The notes below the pieces were generated by a model. That model was not told the origin of the DNA and ran no database searches. It was given only the letters and a program-made list of their open reading frames with translations. The position numbers were made by a program, and so were the translations under genes. From contig OU342820.1 in the NCBI GenBank assembly GCA_910591455.2, positions 7,586,706 through 7,650,705 of the forward strand: a DNA stretch of 64,000 bases, written 5' to 3'. The DNA comes from Pholis gunnellus. Taxonomy: Eukaryota > Chordata > Actinopteri > Perciformes > Pholidae. Shown here piece by piece: positions 1-13,942 of this stretch (positions within the stretch are counted from its first letter, which is position 1; every line of letters begins with the position of its first letter).

Positions 1-1010
1 ATTTGAACTGTTGATCATCAAGGGTATGTAAATAAACAGCTGTCTTCTTAACATCTCTTCCTGGAAGCACTCCATGGCTTTTACAACTCATCCTACCACC
101 ATTGGTCTATATCTGCAATGATTGTGGCCTATTTTAGATACTGGGTCATATTAATCCCTATGTAGCCTCAGGACGTCCTGCTGGGAAAAAAAGGAAAACT
201 TGAATGGAGGAACTGTTGAAAACATATCCTTGTGCACAGAAAAGAGAGGGATTATCTAACGCCCTGAGATGTTGAGGTGGCTGTAATATTGTGGTCAGTT
301 GAAGGATGAATCCCAAGTGACACTGTAATCAATAGCCCATGGAAAATAGCTATCCACTCTTTTGGAGGGAAACTATTCTGACAGAGAGCGGACAGCAGTA
401 AGGGAGGGGCACTAGCCAGGAGCGCATAGTAACTGCTGTCAGAATTAGGCAATCTGACTAACGCCGTTCCAAACAGGACGTAACTTATCCAACTGCTGCC
501 TTTCAGAAGCAGGCCAAGAAAAAAAAAGAAAGAAAATAAATTCACACAGAAATATCCTATGAGATCATTCCTCAAAAGCACCAGACACCCAAGATGGCGC
601 TCCTGATGCCAGTAGCATTCCCTTCATGAAGACACAGAGGGACGAGGGGAGAGTGGGAGCAGCTGTGCCACATGTGGTCAGAGAGGAGCCGGCTTCAAGG
701 CGACAGCCCAGCATGTAGCGATAACAGTACTTATTAGGAGATTATTAGGGTAATGAAATATATACTATAATTAATGTATACAACCAGGTCCTGCAAGGAC
801 CTCATTTATTAACTGAGGGACGAAGTAATAGTCTTAAATGTTTAGTCTGTAAAGTGTGAAAAGAAAAAAAAATGCTTTCAAGAGCCAAAGCTGATGTCTT
901 CAATTTGTATGTTTTGTCTAACCAACAGTCGCAAGGATATTTGATTTGCATTAATATACATATATATATTTGCATACATACATACATACATACATACATA
1001 CATACATACA

Positions 1011-1046
<36 letters not shown>

Positions 1047-1209
1047 TATAAAAAATGCATTTAAGAAGCTGGAACCACTGAATGTTTAGCATTTTTGCAA
1101 GAATAATCCACTTATTGGTTCACCTGTATGACCCACCACAACTGAACATGGCAGGCAGATGCGTTCAGGCGATGGAAGACCAGAGTAACGGTGGTGTCAT
1201 GTCACTCAC
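1..1209 (-). other. plekhh3 intron 3 (partial), no further exon seen
   Basis: The donor after exon 3 reads AAAG|GTGAGT on the minus strand. I could not find another splice-bounded coding segment down to the window edge. The stretch holds a (CATA)n microsatellite and short random ORFs only. Confidence 0.5.
973..1039. repeat. (CATA)n microsatellite with short TA tail
   Basis: About 17 tandem copies of a 4-base unit, continuing into a TA run to about 1051. It produces artefactual YVCM-repeat ORFs on the minus strand. Confidence 0.97.
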
Positions 1210-4200
1210 CTTTGACTAGCAGTTCAGGCTCTTCCTCCAGGCCCATCTTATTCTTCTCGATGATCAGACTCTTCATCTCGTCAGACACCTCTGAGACAGT
1301 GTGCCTGTGTAGAGGAGTAGAGAGAGAATGTAAATAACTCTGCTTCCCTCTCAACTGAAGTCTTCCCCTGACTACTCACTCCCATTGGATAGCTAATTGG
1401 CTCGGAGACACACAGTTGGCTGCGAACCCCCCCCCCCCCTGTGACACTGTGCCAACTACAAGCCTCTGTGATACTCTTAGGTGGGGGTCACACCGGGGGG
1501 ACTGGAAGAAGTTCCATGAATATCTGTCCTCCAGCGTTCCCCCAGTTTCCCTCTCTAGCAGCACGCAAGCACACAAACACACACTGATACATACCACGCC
1601 ACTGTGGACAGCTCGTCTCTCTTTTATCACTTTGGCCGCCGCGCAGAGCGAGCGACTGAAAATAAACGTGACAGAGAGACGCCGGCCTGACTCCCAGCCA
1701 GCCAGCTCTCACCGGTCAGAGGAAGGCAGAAGGTTCAAGAGGTCACAGCCTTGGATAGTTAACATCAAAAAGATCTGTAAATCTGTTGAACCGCTGTCCT
1801 TTCTTTCTCCGTTTAGTGCCTCACGGACACATCTGCAGCTACCTCCATATACAATGATGTTTCAACATCTGGTCAGGCAAGGTTGTGGACTAATTCAGAC
1901 TTTGTTATCTCAGGCCAAGGCCCATGTAAAGTCTATTAGAGTGTTTGTAGGTTTTATCTCTCTTCATTTATTTATCTGATTGCTTGTACATTTTCTCCAT
2001 TTCCTGCATCTAATTAGCATTCGAGGTACGAGTGACAAACCCCTCCTTCCTTCCTTCCTTCCTTCCTGTCCTGCTGGGATCATTGCTTAGGAAATGAATG
2101 AAGCCCTCCCTCCCTCCCTCCCTCCCAGGGACATTTGGCCTCCTGTTACTCCTTCGCCAGCTGATTTACGTCCTTATTGATCTGATAATTCCGGAAGGTT
2201 TCTGCTCACGGAAGCCAGCGATAATCAATGAGTCTAAATATAGCCTTATCTTTTTTGGCTCTGCTTACATGACTGCAGAAGCCAATTCCTTTCACCGTGT
2301 GCGCTGACCTGATCCTGTCTATACTATGGTTTATCATGTTGACCTCTATGACATTACACAGTGCTTATGCTTGAATGCATACAATTTATTAAATGTATTT
2401 GCTGTTGAAGATCCTAACTGATTGGCATCAGTTCCAAATTTAGGCCAATGTTCAGACACGGTGAAACTCTATATTGTGGGCCAGTTTTTCTGTATGTGAA
2501 TGTGAACTGGTTTAGGGTGTCACATTATACTCGGTAAGGCTGTATAACTAAGCCGGCTCGCCTGCAGCAGCAGCCTATGGGGACCTCCGACCCTGAATCA
2601 ACAGACCCCACTAATAGGCATTCAAATAAACACAGATATGCGACGACGTCTCTTATTTGAGGTTGTTAAAAAAACCCTGCTACATAACGGAGACATAACG
2701 GAGACATACACGCAGAGAAAATCTAAACGTAGCCAGAGAGAGGACCTTGATCAATAGAAAAACTATGCCTCGAGTGGAAAATATAGCCTGCTGTGCAAGT
2801 GTTTATGTTCCTTGGATTATTGCTATTGTCTGGGATGGGCTTGCATCCAAAATGTCAAGAGTAATAAAAAAAACAATCCTTTTAGCAATGAAGCATACAC
2901 TAATAGCACAAGGCTTTTTGGATTTAGAAAATTTTAAACAGAAAATAAAGAGGTGACTTCCAAATTTACTGAATTTACTGTTTATTGAAGAGGTTCATGT
3001 GGTACACATGCATCCTGGGGGGAATATTCTTTGAGAAATGAAACTTGGCTCTCATGTGTGCAGATTTCTAAGAATTATAGGCATTTTGCCGTTCTGCTGA
3101 ACAGACCTTAACTAGCCTGCCCCCAGCTTTAGTGCTTCTTTTAGGCCACGTACAGAAGGAGGAGGGAATAAAATACAGATTTTGACCTTTAGCAGCATGA
3201 ACTAGCCTGACCTTCAATACAATGCTGCCTGAGCAGAGCCAGCTTGATTATTGTGCTCAGAACCAGCCTAATGTTGATGTGGGGGCCTTTGGAGCTCCAC
3301 AGCTGTCCAGCAGCCCTAAAACTTCCACCTCCACCTCCACTCAGCCCCCGCCAGCCTCCCATGCTACCGCCCCCACATTCCCAGAAGCCCCAGCAAAGCC
3401 CGTGACGGTGGGGCCTTTAGTGGGCAACTTCCTGTGGAGTGCAGGAAACAATTTGACATGGGGATTAGAGAGCACGGAGAATAGAGCTCTCAGAGAGAGA
3501 AAGAGACAGAGAGAGGGAGAAGTCATGAAAAGAAGAGTCAGAAAAGAAGAAAGGAATATTTCCCAAAATTAAAACCAAATAAAAGTGACTCATACATTTA
3601 CATCCTGTGCAGTTGTGCGAGTGTAAATGTCCCACAGCCGCTTTACAGACGTGAGAGACTGTATGGTGTAAAGCATATGAGGCCCTTTTCTATCGTGTGA
3701 TATGTGGCAGAAGAGTCATCAATCATTACTTGTCACCACTCATTTGTTTGTGCCCTACTTTCATAATTTCACACACACAATATCACATCTCTTTTATACC
3801 TAAACAACACAATAACAATATGGTTGTGACAACAAAGAAACACAGTATTGGCTTGTTGGAAAAAAAGGAAGAGAGAACAACATAGTAAAAGAAAGTAAAA
3901 GAAAGAGGAAGAAAATGATTTAAAGAGGACACATTAGGGCAGCAAATGACAACAGGCCAACTGTGTTTCAAGAATAAGTTTCATTTTTCTCTTTTGCAAA
4001 CCGTAATCACTCATTGTCAAGCATGCTGCATGATGACAGAAGGTAAAAACATTGTCATATCATCCCAATAAAACTATTAGGTAATATTGATCTGCCAAAA
4101 TGACAAATAAAATACTCTAAATTATATGAGGTCACCAAATCCCAAGTACTTAAAAGAGTGATAAAGGTGTACGATGTCCCGCCCTAACAGGTGCAACGAA

Positions 4201-6801
4201 ATCAACAGTAGAATAGTGGAGATGTCAGTCAAGTACAGTCTGTACACGCCCACACAGTCCTAACAAGACCTACAACAGGTATAAGCACCAGTGCGGCTGT
4301 CAAGTTAGGTAGTAAGCTTTTTTTAAGGCTAAGATTTTTGCTACCTCATCATGCCGGCCTTAATCCTGTCATTTCTTACACCGGGATTACGTGATGAGCA
4401 ATAACTGCAGTTATTGTCGAAAGCAGAATTTTAAATTATCAAAAATACCGTAGTGCTCTGCCTGCTTATGCTTTATGTTTGTTAAACTATAATTGCAAAA
4501 CTGTTCACACCAGCCTAAGTACGTAATTCCAAATCGGAGGTATTGGGAATATCTGACATGAACAATATCTCCCCCTTGTTGAAAATAACTATAGTACTGT
4601 AAACAAACCTTTGGCAAAATGTCTGCTAAGCCTTCATAGCAGACAGTTACAATAACACTAATACAACTGATTCGCCTAGGGCGGCAACTCCCTTGCAACT
4701 CTTTCAAATGTCAGAAAATAGTGAAAAATGCCAGCTTGGATTTTCCTTCGCTTTGTTTAGTCTGACCAACAGTCCAACGCCCAAAGATATTCAATTAGAA
4801 TCTTCACATTTAGAAGGTGGAACCAGCAAATGCACAAAAGCAGCTCATGCTAACAGTGGGGTAACCATATGTAAACACACAATTCTAAATAATGGGAGGT
4901 TTTCCCATTCTTCCCATTCTTATGACATTGAAAGCAGCATTATTTAAGCTACAGACTCAAATTAACAGCATCTGGACTGTTCCTACTGTACATATTGTAA
5001 TCAGGTCATGAGCATATTGTCATGAGCATATTGTCTGCATCCCTTTCATGGTGGCAATGGTGGTGACACACTTAAATCCACCAAGTGTGAGCAGCACAAC
5101 GAGTTGATTAGTTTGCGACTGCCTGTCTGATGGTGGCCGCTGGAGCGATGAGTAATTGATTTCAGTCTGGGGTCTAATCAAAATGCCGAGACGCTAATTA
5201 AAGTCAGAAAAGTTGTGTCCTTGCTCTCGGGCTTGGGTGACCGCAGTGGAAACAGTGGAGACATGTTCCGGCACACAAAGCGGGTCCTTGTGACCACAAG
5301 AACATGCACAGTTGCAAAAGTGACCCTTGTGTGGACGTGTCACTGAAATACTTTGAGATTTATGTGATGGATGAAATGTCTGGTCCAAAAAGGCATTCGA
5401 ATAAATGACCTCGAACCTCAACAGGGATTGATGAGCCTGGACAGCAAACCCGGTTGATGTCCAGGCTCATAAAATGACGTAAATCAACACAGTTTATTAG
5501 ACATCTGAAAAAAGCACTGAGGATAAATAACACTATATGAGACGACCTTCATTAAAATACAGTGGGTCATACTGTAGCACTAAATAACCAGTTCCTCTTT
5601 GCAGAAATCTATTCCTCTTAAGTCTTGATCCCCTCCCCCACATTCAATGGGCCTCTGGCTGAAGCTGGGCTGGTGGGAAAATGGGAATGTGGTGATTAAG
5701 ACTGGGCCTATATGACCTCCCAGCTAAAAATACGCTGTTTACTCAAGACAACTGCCAAGAAACTCTGGACTAGGCAGAGGGGAGAGGGAAAAAAAAGTAA
5801 TGTTTTGAAAAAAGGAGGAGAGGGGGGTGGGGGTGGGGGGGGGGGGGGGGGGGGGGGGGGGGGATCTGTGACAGGAAGTCTAAGTTTGTGACTGAAGGAG
5901 AGAGTGTTGATCAGCAAGACATTTTATGATTGAGAGTAAGTGACTTCTTAGCTTGAAGTCACTCTGATGGTGTGACTCGGTGAATTCAAACTTTTTATAT
6001 TTGCTAGTGTTGTAAACACGGCCAGCTTGTGATGACTGGATGGTTGACAGACAGGCCGATAGACACTCATACAGGCAATTACCAGGGGCCCACTTCTAAG
6101 CTTTACACGCAAACATCCACATGGTTCATGCATGCTCACACTTCTCTCTCGCACACACACACATAAATTCACACACATGAAATATATTCTGAAACATTGG
6201 TTTCTTTCAAACATTGCAGCCTGGCAGCCACACCATAAAAAGAAAAAGTCTAAGTCTAAAAATGCCAAAGCAGAAGGGGGGCTAATGTGAAAGAGGACGG
6301 AGCAAATGGTGAGACAGGGAGATGGAGAAGTTCTCAAGTGTCTACGTTCCTTCTGGTACAGTTAGTGCTCTGTTCTTTGCCCCAGCTATGAGAAGGAACT
6401 TAAGAGTCAGGAACGCAGGGATTGAAAAAAAAAAGTGATGATGTAAGACAGATTTGAGTGTGAGCACAGCAGGAGGGAGCAAGCTGCTTGGGACGTTGTG
6501 CTGACTGAGAGACAGACAGGAGAGACCACGTGCCGCCCGCCTGCAGAGAGATGTCCATCACCCACACCCTCAGTAAGCTGCCTGCGACTGCGAGAGGTCA
6601 GAGCAAACACACAACATATCTATTACAGGACTCCTGACATAGGCCAAACTAATATTATCATTTGAAAACCGGGTTTCCAGCCTTTCCAGATTTGTTTCTG
6701 CAGTAAGGCTTGGTAATCTTTTTCAAAAACATTTTTCTTATATATTTGTTGAAATTCTCTTTTACAACCCGACAACAATCAAAAATGAAAATGCACTGAC
6801 A

Positions 6802-6846
<45 letters not shown>

Positions 6847-9503
6847 GATCCCGTCCAATCATTTAATTTGGCTCATTTCAAACTTCACGTTGCAGTTCCT
6901 CGATTCACAAATGACAGAATGCATAGCTGCAGAACCATGTCGGGGTACTTATTAAAGCCAAGTCCAATCTCTCGAAGCTAATGGAGTCCATTTATCACAA
7001 TGATAAAAGTATATCTTGTAAAAGAAATCCCTCAATAAATGCACATATTTCCAAAGAAAAATTGACAAAACTTTCCACCTTGTTACTGAAAATGTACACT
7101 AGCATGCTCTGTGTCACTTTTTTAATGACAGCAATATGTTTTGATCACATGCGTCTATGTGTAATAACTCTTATTATGTGTGGAAAAATAATGAATAGAG
7201 TTGCCTGTGCATGTGCCCTGAAGCTATGTTTGTGTAATACAAATCCTGTTAGAAGCCTAAAAATGCATAACACAGACAAGTTATGGTTGGTTCAAAATTG
7301 AACGTGACACAATGTGAGCACACTGTATACAAAATACATTGGTGATACTCAATTATAACTAGGTATTCTGGGTGAGCCCTGAAATGGCTCATCCTCACAT
7401 GTGTCTGTACCGACCACTCAGAGGCCGGCCCATCTCCTATCCCTAACCACATCATGTTGGCAGCACGATGAATTATCCAAGCATTACCATATTAACCTCA
7501 GTCTAGTAGAACAAACATAAATCCCTCCAATTCATCACCAGCACAGCTGGGCCGTTATTCAAACTAATAGTTGAGATTAATGTCACCTTCTGGACAGTCC
7601 AATTCAATAGCTCAATAAAAGAAAGTAAACCAGAGCTGCCCTGTCTGTTACATGAGACTGAAGATGAAAGGATATGGAACCATTTGCTACGTCACAATGC
7701 CCGACTTGTAAGAGCTTGGCTTTCCCTCCGTACAGCTGAACTTCTGGGCGTGTCCTGTCATTGGCCAGGTAATGACCACGCATTACACTCTTTAATCTCT
7801 GCACTCAGTGTGATAATTAGAGCCAGGCGTTCAACACACTCCCTTCAAAACCAGTAGTTAATTAGGCTATGTGGCCCGGGGCCACCTCCACTATAATGTA
7901 GAAGTGACACACATCCGAGCCACACCTCTTCTAGGAGTGGTGCTGAGGTAGGACTGAGTCACCCTGTTCGTGAGCCTGCCTCCCTTCTTCCTTCTTTCCC
8001 TCAAGCCTCGAGAGACAGCTGCTCCTGTTCTGTAAAACAGCGACAAAATGTCACATCTTCTGCTCCCTTGCCCACGTCCTGATGCAGCTCTTCTCTTGCT
8101 GAGTATTGTTGCAGACCCTTGTCTATTCATATGTGGTGTGTGTGTGTGTGCGATAGTCCCACAAGTCGAGCTTTGTGACTCATTGCCTGTGAGTCGGCAG
8201 ATGTACAGGAGAGATTGCAGATGAGGGAAAGGGGGGGGGGGGGGGGGGGGGGGACGATAAGGGCATGATGCCAGCGACAGAGTGGAGCAGAGCCTGGCTA
8301 CATCACTGTCTGAGATCACGGCCCTGCACTAATAGTCTGGATCTAGCCCTCCATGAATCACTCACTTCATTGGCACCAGCATTCACTTGTCAACCACATG
8401 ACCATTTGAATTTCATTATTCACGAGACGCATGGTGGTTCCTTGTAACGAGCAGTTTGATATACCGACTTTAACTAACAAAGTGATTGAATTTGTTTATC
8501 TGGAAGCCGGACAGAGTTAACCTATAATTTGATCACAACATTCTAGGTTGAAGATCGACATATGATTGGCCAATGTGGCCCGCAAGCAGCCGAGCCAACC
8601 TCTGAATGGCAAATCAAACAGTCAAGAGGTTAATGAGTGAAAACTGACAGCGGCATAATCCATAAGCAATCAAAGCACCACTGCAGCTGGGAAACGTCGT
8701 CTGAGCAAGCTCAAATGACTGTCAATATGAGTCTGCAACACTTGTATGCGCACACATGTGAGCTTGGCGGTGGATTTGTGGTTAGGCACATGTGGCATGA
8801 CTAGACACATGAGGAGAGCCCCGTGAGAGGAAACATACAGTGCAGATGAAGTGAAAAATCAAGTGATTAGCCTGTACTTACACATGTGCCTGCCGGGTGA
8901 TACAGAACTCCCCGGCACTCAGAGGAAGTATATGAGCAAAATAAGGAACTATCACTTCCTAAAATTCGGGTTAAAGAAAAAAAATCAGTTTCTTTTTCTC
9001 CTTACCCGTTTGTTCCATTGGCTGTGAGAGTTGGTTGAGAAACAGTCACTTCAGCTGGACTCTGTCAACAGAAGAGAGAGAATAGGGTAAATAGACGATA
9101 ATGCAACACGAATAGCAGTCTGTCCTTAGAACTAGTCAACAGGTTGGAGTGATCCCTCAATAGTTTGCCTTCAGTGGCCATGTTACAGTAGAGCGTGCAG
9201 CCGTTCCTGGCAGACTCAGCACATAGCTGCTCTGTTCCTGCAATGCTTGGCTTTCACTTGCAAGGGGTGAGCTGGTGGGGAGAATTATGGCATTCAAAAC
9301 AGGCTCATTTAATATAGGAGTGGGGAACAGAGGAATCATTTGTGTAATAGCTGCGTGCACCCAGACCAGCAAACCCCAAAAGGCTTTTACTCAGTCAAGT
9401 CATTTCTCTGAGAAGGTTGTGAACCTAAAAATAACCCTAGTCTTTGAGATTGCACTCCTAACAGGAACTGCTGCCTTCATCTTTTCTCCACATTTATCCA
9501 CAT

Positions 9504-9551
<48 letters not shown>

Positions 9552-10852
9552 GTCACAAGTTGGCTTTAGCTTGATGAAAACAAGCAGGAAAGAAAAACAG
9601 CCCCTGGATTGTATAAAAACAGCGCTTTGCGGGGTAAAATGATGGTGTATTAATGTTGATTATCTGATGAACACAGCCACAAGTCTGAAACATATTATGA
9701 GACAAGTGTTGGGGAAATGATCTCAACTGTTAGCCAGCTGCTCGTATCAAATCGCATTCCCTCTTTCTTGGGCGTCAGATTTGTATGGAAACTGGGTTTA
9801 GCGCTTCTACAGACTACAAATGGGGCTGCCACTGGCAGGCATGTAAAAATCTAATTTCATGCGTGGAACAATTCACTTTTCATTCAAAGGCTCCCCTGTT
9901 AAGCAGAGGACAGGAAAGGGTGTTTCGCGGCGCTCAGGCCCCTGGATTCCCAACCTGACCTTGGAAAACCCCATCAAACATCAGAGCTTGCTGTGTGCAA
10001 TTTGGACAGAATCCCTGGTGTGCAGGGCAGCACTGTGTGTCCTGACTTGTTGTCTCTATGAACCACAACCTTGAGCCAGCTCCTGTGTCTGCTCCGGCCC
10101 AGCACAGGGGTGTTGGCCTACCTGAAACTCTATCCAGGTCAGCTCTGGGCCCCTTACAGTTCACACACCATACTTTACTACCGGGCAAACCAGCCTAAGT
10201 ATAGCCCTTGCCCTGCCGACAAAGTCTACTGCTTCTTTTCGGATTGCTCAGAAATATCAAAGAAAATATGAACTGCAAATTTAAAGGCTAGTATGGAGTC
10301 TGTGTTATATTTATAAGGCAGATGGAATGAGATTTGACTAATGTTTAACTTAGGGTGAGGTAGCCGACTGTAAATTTCAAACCAGACAGGCAAGAATAAC
10401 TGAAGAGCATCAGAAAGTGCCTTGTGAATGGAAGAGATTGTTCATGGCAAATGATTTAACCAAGCCTACAGCCCCAGAGAAGAACATTCAGACAGGCAGC
10501 CATGACTGAAAACTACAAATCAATAATAAATCACATCAACGACTGCAACATGGTATAAACTAATCAGAGGATCAATAAACTAATGGGTCAGGGAGATCAA
10601 ATTAGAATATTTTTAATAAGTCTCCACAAAATGTGCCGATTTAAAGAAAAATAGCTTTCCAATAGAGTTAATGGGCTGTGGAATGAGGAACGAGGATAGC
10701 GTGCGATGCAGAGCCCTGGCAAAAGCTTTCCCTTTGGACGGGAAGGGGATGAATCACTCCAGACTAGAGCAGAGCATGGAGGGAAAGAGGGAAAGATGCC
10801 GTGATGTGTTCGTTCCGTGGCTGACTTCCGCTCTCGCTCGCCCCCACCCCCA

Positions 10853-10887
<35 letters not shown>

Positions 10888-13206
10888 ACTCTCTCCCTCT
10901 TCAGCTCTCCTGAGAGGCTGAGTAACCGGGAGGAAATGCTTGGGCTCAGCCAGTGTCGGCCTGAAGACCAGATGTGTGGCCTGGAGGTGGTGAGGCAGAG
11001 ACGCAAACGGAAACCAAATACAAACCAGCGTACCGTGACACCTCTGAAGACAGAGGGCAGTAGCGACGTTTAACAGGACCCGCTCGAAAAAAGGCCGGAC
11101 TGTGCCCATTTGTACCAAGAAACTCAGCACTCATGCCCACACTTACAGCTGTGCAGGCCTTAACACTCAGGCGGTGGTAATTTATTGGTTAACGTGACTT
11201 AACGTTGGATAAGAGCTGAATAAAGTTTCAGTGGAACCATGGAAAGAAGAGAGAATGACGGATGTCCTGTCCTAAAATGAGTTCCTTGCTGTCCCAACAC
11301 TGGAGGCATTCAGCTCAGTTTGACTGTTTGGGCAGCTGTTAGAGAGCAGTTTCTTTGAATGAGGACTGTAAACATGCAGTGAAATGGTTCTGACACGGCC
11401 CTGTGCTCTTGAGGGCCAAGCCTACACAAACGTCAGCACTGACTCATGATTCCAACCTCAGTGAGAAAGAGTCCTGGCAAAGAACAAGGTGTCGTCTATG
11501 GCTTGGGTGCTGTGGATGCTACGCATCGTGGCATTCTCTGGCAGCTTGTTGGAAAACAACGCAGGAGATGGTGGTAAAGGTTTTGGATGTCTTGAGTGAG
11601 GGAGACTCCACCAGATCTGTGGGTTACTGTGGTCAACCCTGGCAGGAGCTGGAAAGAGGCCTACTAAATGGGGTATTTCAATGTTACGAAGCCCAAAAGA
11701 GACACACACACATACACCCAGGGCGGTCTGACCTGCTCTCTGAAAGTTTGGCTTCAGAAATGAAGCTCTCTGGTTAAAGGATGGGACGTAGCCTTGAGGG
11801 GCTTTCCCTGGGACTCATTGTAGACCAACTTCAACCCTACGCCCCACCTCCTCCGTTGCCACCATGGAAAGCCAAACAGTATCAGTTGGATACGTATATA
11901 TTTTGAAGGGAGGGGCTGCGAGGTGCGTAACAAATTGAGTTGTTTAAGAGCAGCTGTGGTTTTAATTATTGGCTCAGCGTGAACTATTGACATATAATTA
12001 CAATACCCAGCATGAACCAGTGACACAGATCAAAAGGAAACAGGATTTGAGGAAGTGGATTGATTACCTGTTAGCATCAGGGAATCAATAATCAATAACT
12101 TAAGAACACCTGGGTGGACTTAAAACACACAAAAAAGACTTGGAAAGAAATTTGAACTGGCCTCAGGAATAACCGTTAAAATGCAGCAGCATAATCATAT
12201 GGGACTAAAGATGCTAAAGGCGGGCCAGAACGCCATCCCTCAATCAACGTCAGAATCTCTTAGAGCCCCACTCTTCTCCAAACAACACATCAACAGTTCA
12301 ATAAACCAATGCTAAACCCAAGCCACCTAGAGGAGCATAATGCTTGCAGATGGAACAAACGTGGCATTTTAATCCGGGATCAGGTATCCAGGAAAGTTAC
12401 AGGAAAAGGAGATCTCTGTGTCTCACTTTAAAAGGCCATCAGGCGTCTCCACATGTTACTATGATCTCATATTGATCGGGAATATGGAGCACAGTTTGGT
12501 TCCTTTGACCGCCAATTGCCAGGCAGATGGTACATTACGACCAAGACGGGGATGTTTGCCAAGAAGTAGAGTGCTACACACCATCACCTCTCTGGATACC
12601 CCTGAGCAACAGATGTTTCTCTTATCTGGCGGCTGCTGGTACGGTTAGATTTCTGTTGAGGCAATAACTGTGTAAAATGGATCTGTTCCCAAAGTTTTCA
12701 TGCAAATCTCTGCGGTGTCACACTAGTTTGTTGCAAGCAGACAAAGGGGCCAGTAAATAGATAAGCAGGCTATGCAAGTTATGGCCCCAGCTGCTATTAC
12801 TTTCATCTACAAGGCCTTGCTTTTAGTGTAGACTACCTAGACCCATGACACCGTGTAACACATAATGCAAATTAAAACACCAACATTTTGCTTATAAAGA
12901 GCGAGTCTTATGTGAGGCAAAAGCACACGGCTCCAATAAATATTTAAAGGGTAGATTTTTTCTAAGAGACTGTACATAAAGATCTGTACGTTGGGTCATA
13001 CAGATAGAGCCTACCTCAATTGAAGGCAACAATGCCCCCTCACAAGTGGGTGGACAATGCTGAACTCTCTGCGCCTGATCAGATGACTAACATTACAGAG
13101 AAGACAAGGCCGCAGTCTTATTTGCAATTGAGCAGACGGAGGCCAAACAGACAGGATCACTTCAACACACTGGGTTTTTTACAGCTTGCATCAGTGTGTG
13201 TGTGAG

Positions 13207-13299
<93 letters not shown>

Positions 13300-13942
13300 T
13301 TGCTCAATGTTGCCCAAGCCTCCAAGACTGTGCAAACCTAAACGTCAAGCTGGCCAGCAGCAGCAGCACATTCTCTATCCTGCATCAGTAATAAACGTTA
13401 GTATTTAGCAAGTTTATAACTCCCACAAACAAACTTAACAGCTAACATGTGAACACTGTAGCTTGCAACTTCAAAATATTGGCAGAAAATATCTGCAGAA
13501 AAAAAAAAAAAATTCTTATGAACTCAGTTTGCATTTCATGTAATACCTTTAAGTTCCAATACATATTTACTTTTCAAAAGTTATCGTTCATATTAAGAAC
13601 TGAAACCACATCCGTTTGCACAAAACTTAAATTATGCACCTGAAGTTGAACCCGCTTTAGAAAAAGTTCAAGGTATAATGTGCAAGTTGTACAGGGCAGT
13701 ATTACAGCCATTATTTATCATTCAATACAATATGCTATGAACTGTGTTACTAAAGTATTCATGCACAGGAGTTGTAGTCTAGTGCAGGTGGAGATCGATT
13801 TATTTACCCGTCCATTGGGAGTCAAGTCCTCCTTGTTGCGCAATTCAAAAGACTCTTCCTCCTCTTTCTCCCCATAGTCTCGTCCGAGCAAACTGAAGCC
13901 CTGCCTGCAGCACAGAAGCCAGCAAAATCCTTGCAAAGGCAT
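1210..13942 (-). CDS. plekhh3: plekhh3, 5' coding exons 1-3 (partial gene, continues past the left edge)
   Basis: Coding exons on the minus strand are 13808-13942 (45 codons, phase 0), 9006-9061 (56 bp) and 1210-1304 (95 bp). Phases join as 0, 2 and 1, with GT donors and AG acceptors. The start ATG (13940-13942) has an in-frame TGA directly upstream, which fixes the start. The N-terminus MPLQGFCWLLCCRQGFSLLG followed by RDYGE and an acidic ESFELR segment matches what I remember of mammalian PLEKHH3 (MPLPGG..WLLCCRRGF.LL.RDYG...ETFELR). Exon 2 (AEVTVSQPTLT) and exon 3 (SLIIEK...EEPELLVKG) also align with that protein up to the start of its PH domain. The family combines PH, MyTH4 and FERM domains; those exons are not in this window. 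The cysteine pair near the N-terminus could be palmitoylated (inference). Position beside cntnap1 supports the call. Confidence 0.85.
5431..5470. repeat. Perfect 13-bp inverted repeat (hairpin)
   Basis: Arms ATGAGCCTGGACA (5431-5443) and TGTCCAGGCTCAT (5458-5470) are exact reverse complements around a 14-base loop. The site lies in plekhh3 intron 2. Function is unknown. Confidence 0.9.
5835..5863 (+). repeat. 29-base G homopolymer
   Basis: Uninterrupted G run on the plus strand, preceded by shorter G runs from 5822. It could form a G-quadruplex (inference). It lies on the template strand of plekhh3. Confidence 0.95.
6805..6844. repeat. (AT)n microsatellite
   Basis: About 20 AT units in plekhh3 intron 2. 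Confidence 0.97.
8231..8253 (+). repeat. 23-base G homopolymer
   Basis: Second long G run in the same intron and on the same strand as the one at 5835-5863. Confidence 0.95.
9507..9545. repeat. (TA)n microsatellite
   Basis: About 19 TA units in plekhh3 intron 1. Confidence 0.97.
10857..10882. repeat. (CT)n microsatellite
   Basis: CT run continuing as imperfect CACT and CTCC repeats to about 10900. Confidence 0.9.
13193..13298. repeat. (TG)n microsatellite, about 100 bp
   Basis: Long, nearly pure TG tract with single interruptions near 13204 and 13213. Two apparent Cys-Val ORFs here are products of the repeat. Confidence 0.98.

Larger units (their letters stand above)
1305..9005 (-). other. 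plekhh3 intron 2 (7.7 kb), repeats but no gene recognised
   Basis: Bounded by the exon 2 donor CGG|GTAAG and the exon 3 acceptor CTACACAG. It contains a TTCC-type repeat (about 2047-2066), a CCCT-type repeat (about 2106-2127), two G homopolymers, an AT run and a perfect hairpin at 5431-5470. The longest ORF (1416-1979, plus) starts within a homopolymer-derived proline run and shows no family resemblance. I see no RNA gene. Confidence 0.6.
9062..13807 (-). other. plekhh3 intron 1 (4.7 kb), repeats only
   Basis: Runs from the exon 1 donor CGG|GTAAATA to the exon 2 acceptor TTGACAG. It contains (TA)n, (CT)n and a long (TG)n microsatellite. No coding exon or RNA gene is evident on either strand. 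Confidence 0.6.

Noticed and set aside
802..1092. Tandem CATA array as a possible CRISPR-like or coding repeat
   Set aside because: Simple 4-base microsatellite without spacers; the MYVC-repeat ORFs are artefacts.
1416..1979. 187-residue plus-strand ORF
   Set aside because: Begins at a C homopolymer, low-complexity Ser/His/Thr composition, no family motif, and lies within plekhh3 intron 2 on the opposite strand.
5708..5917. Polyproline ORF on minus strand
   Set aside because: Encoded by the G/C homopolymer at 5835-5863.
13196..13408. Cys-Val repeat ORFs
   Set aside because: Produced by the (TG)n tract.
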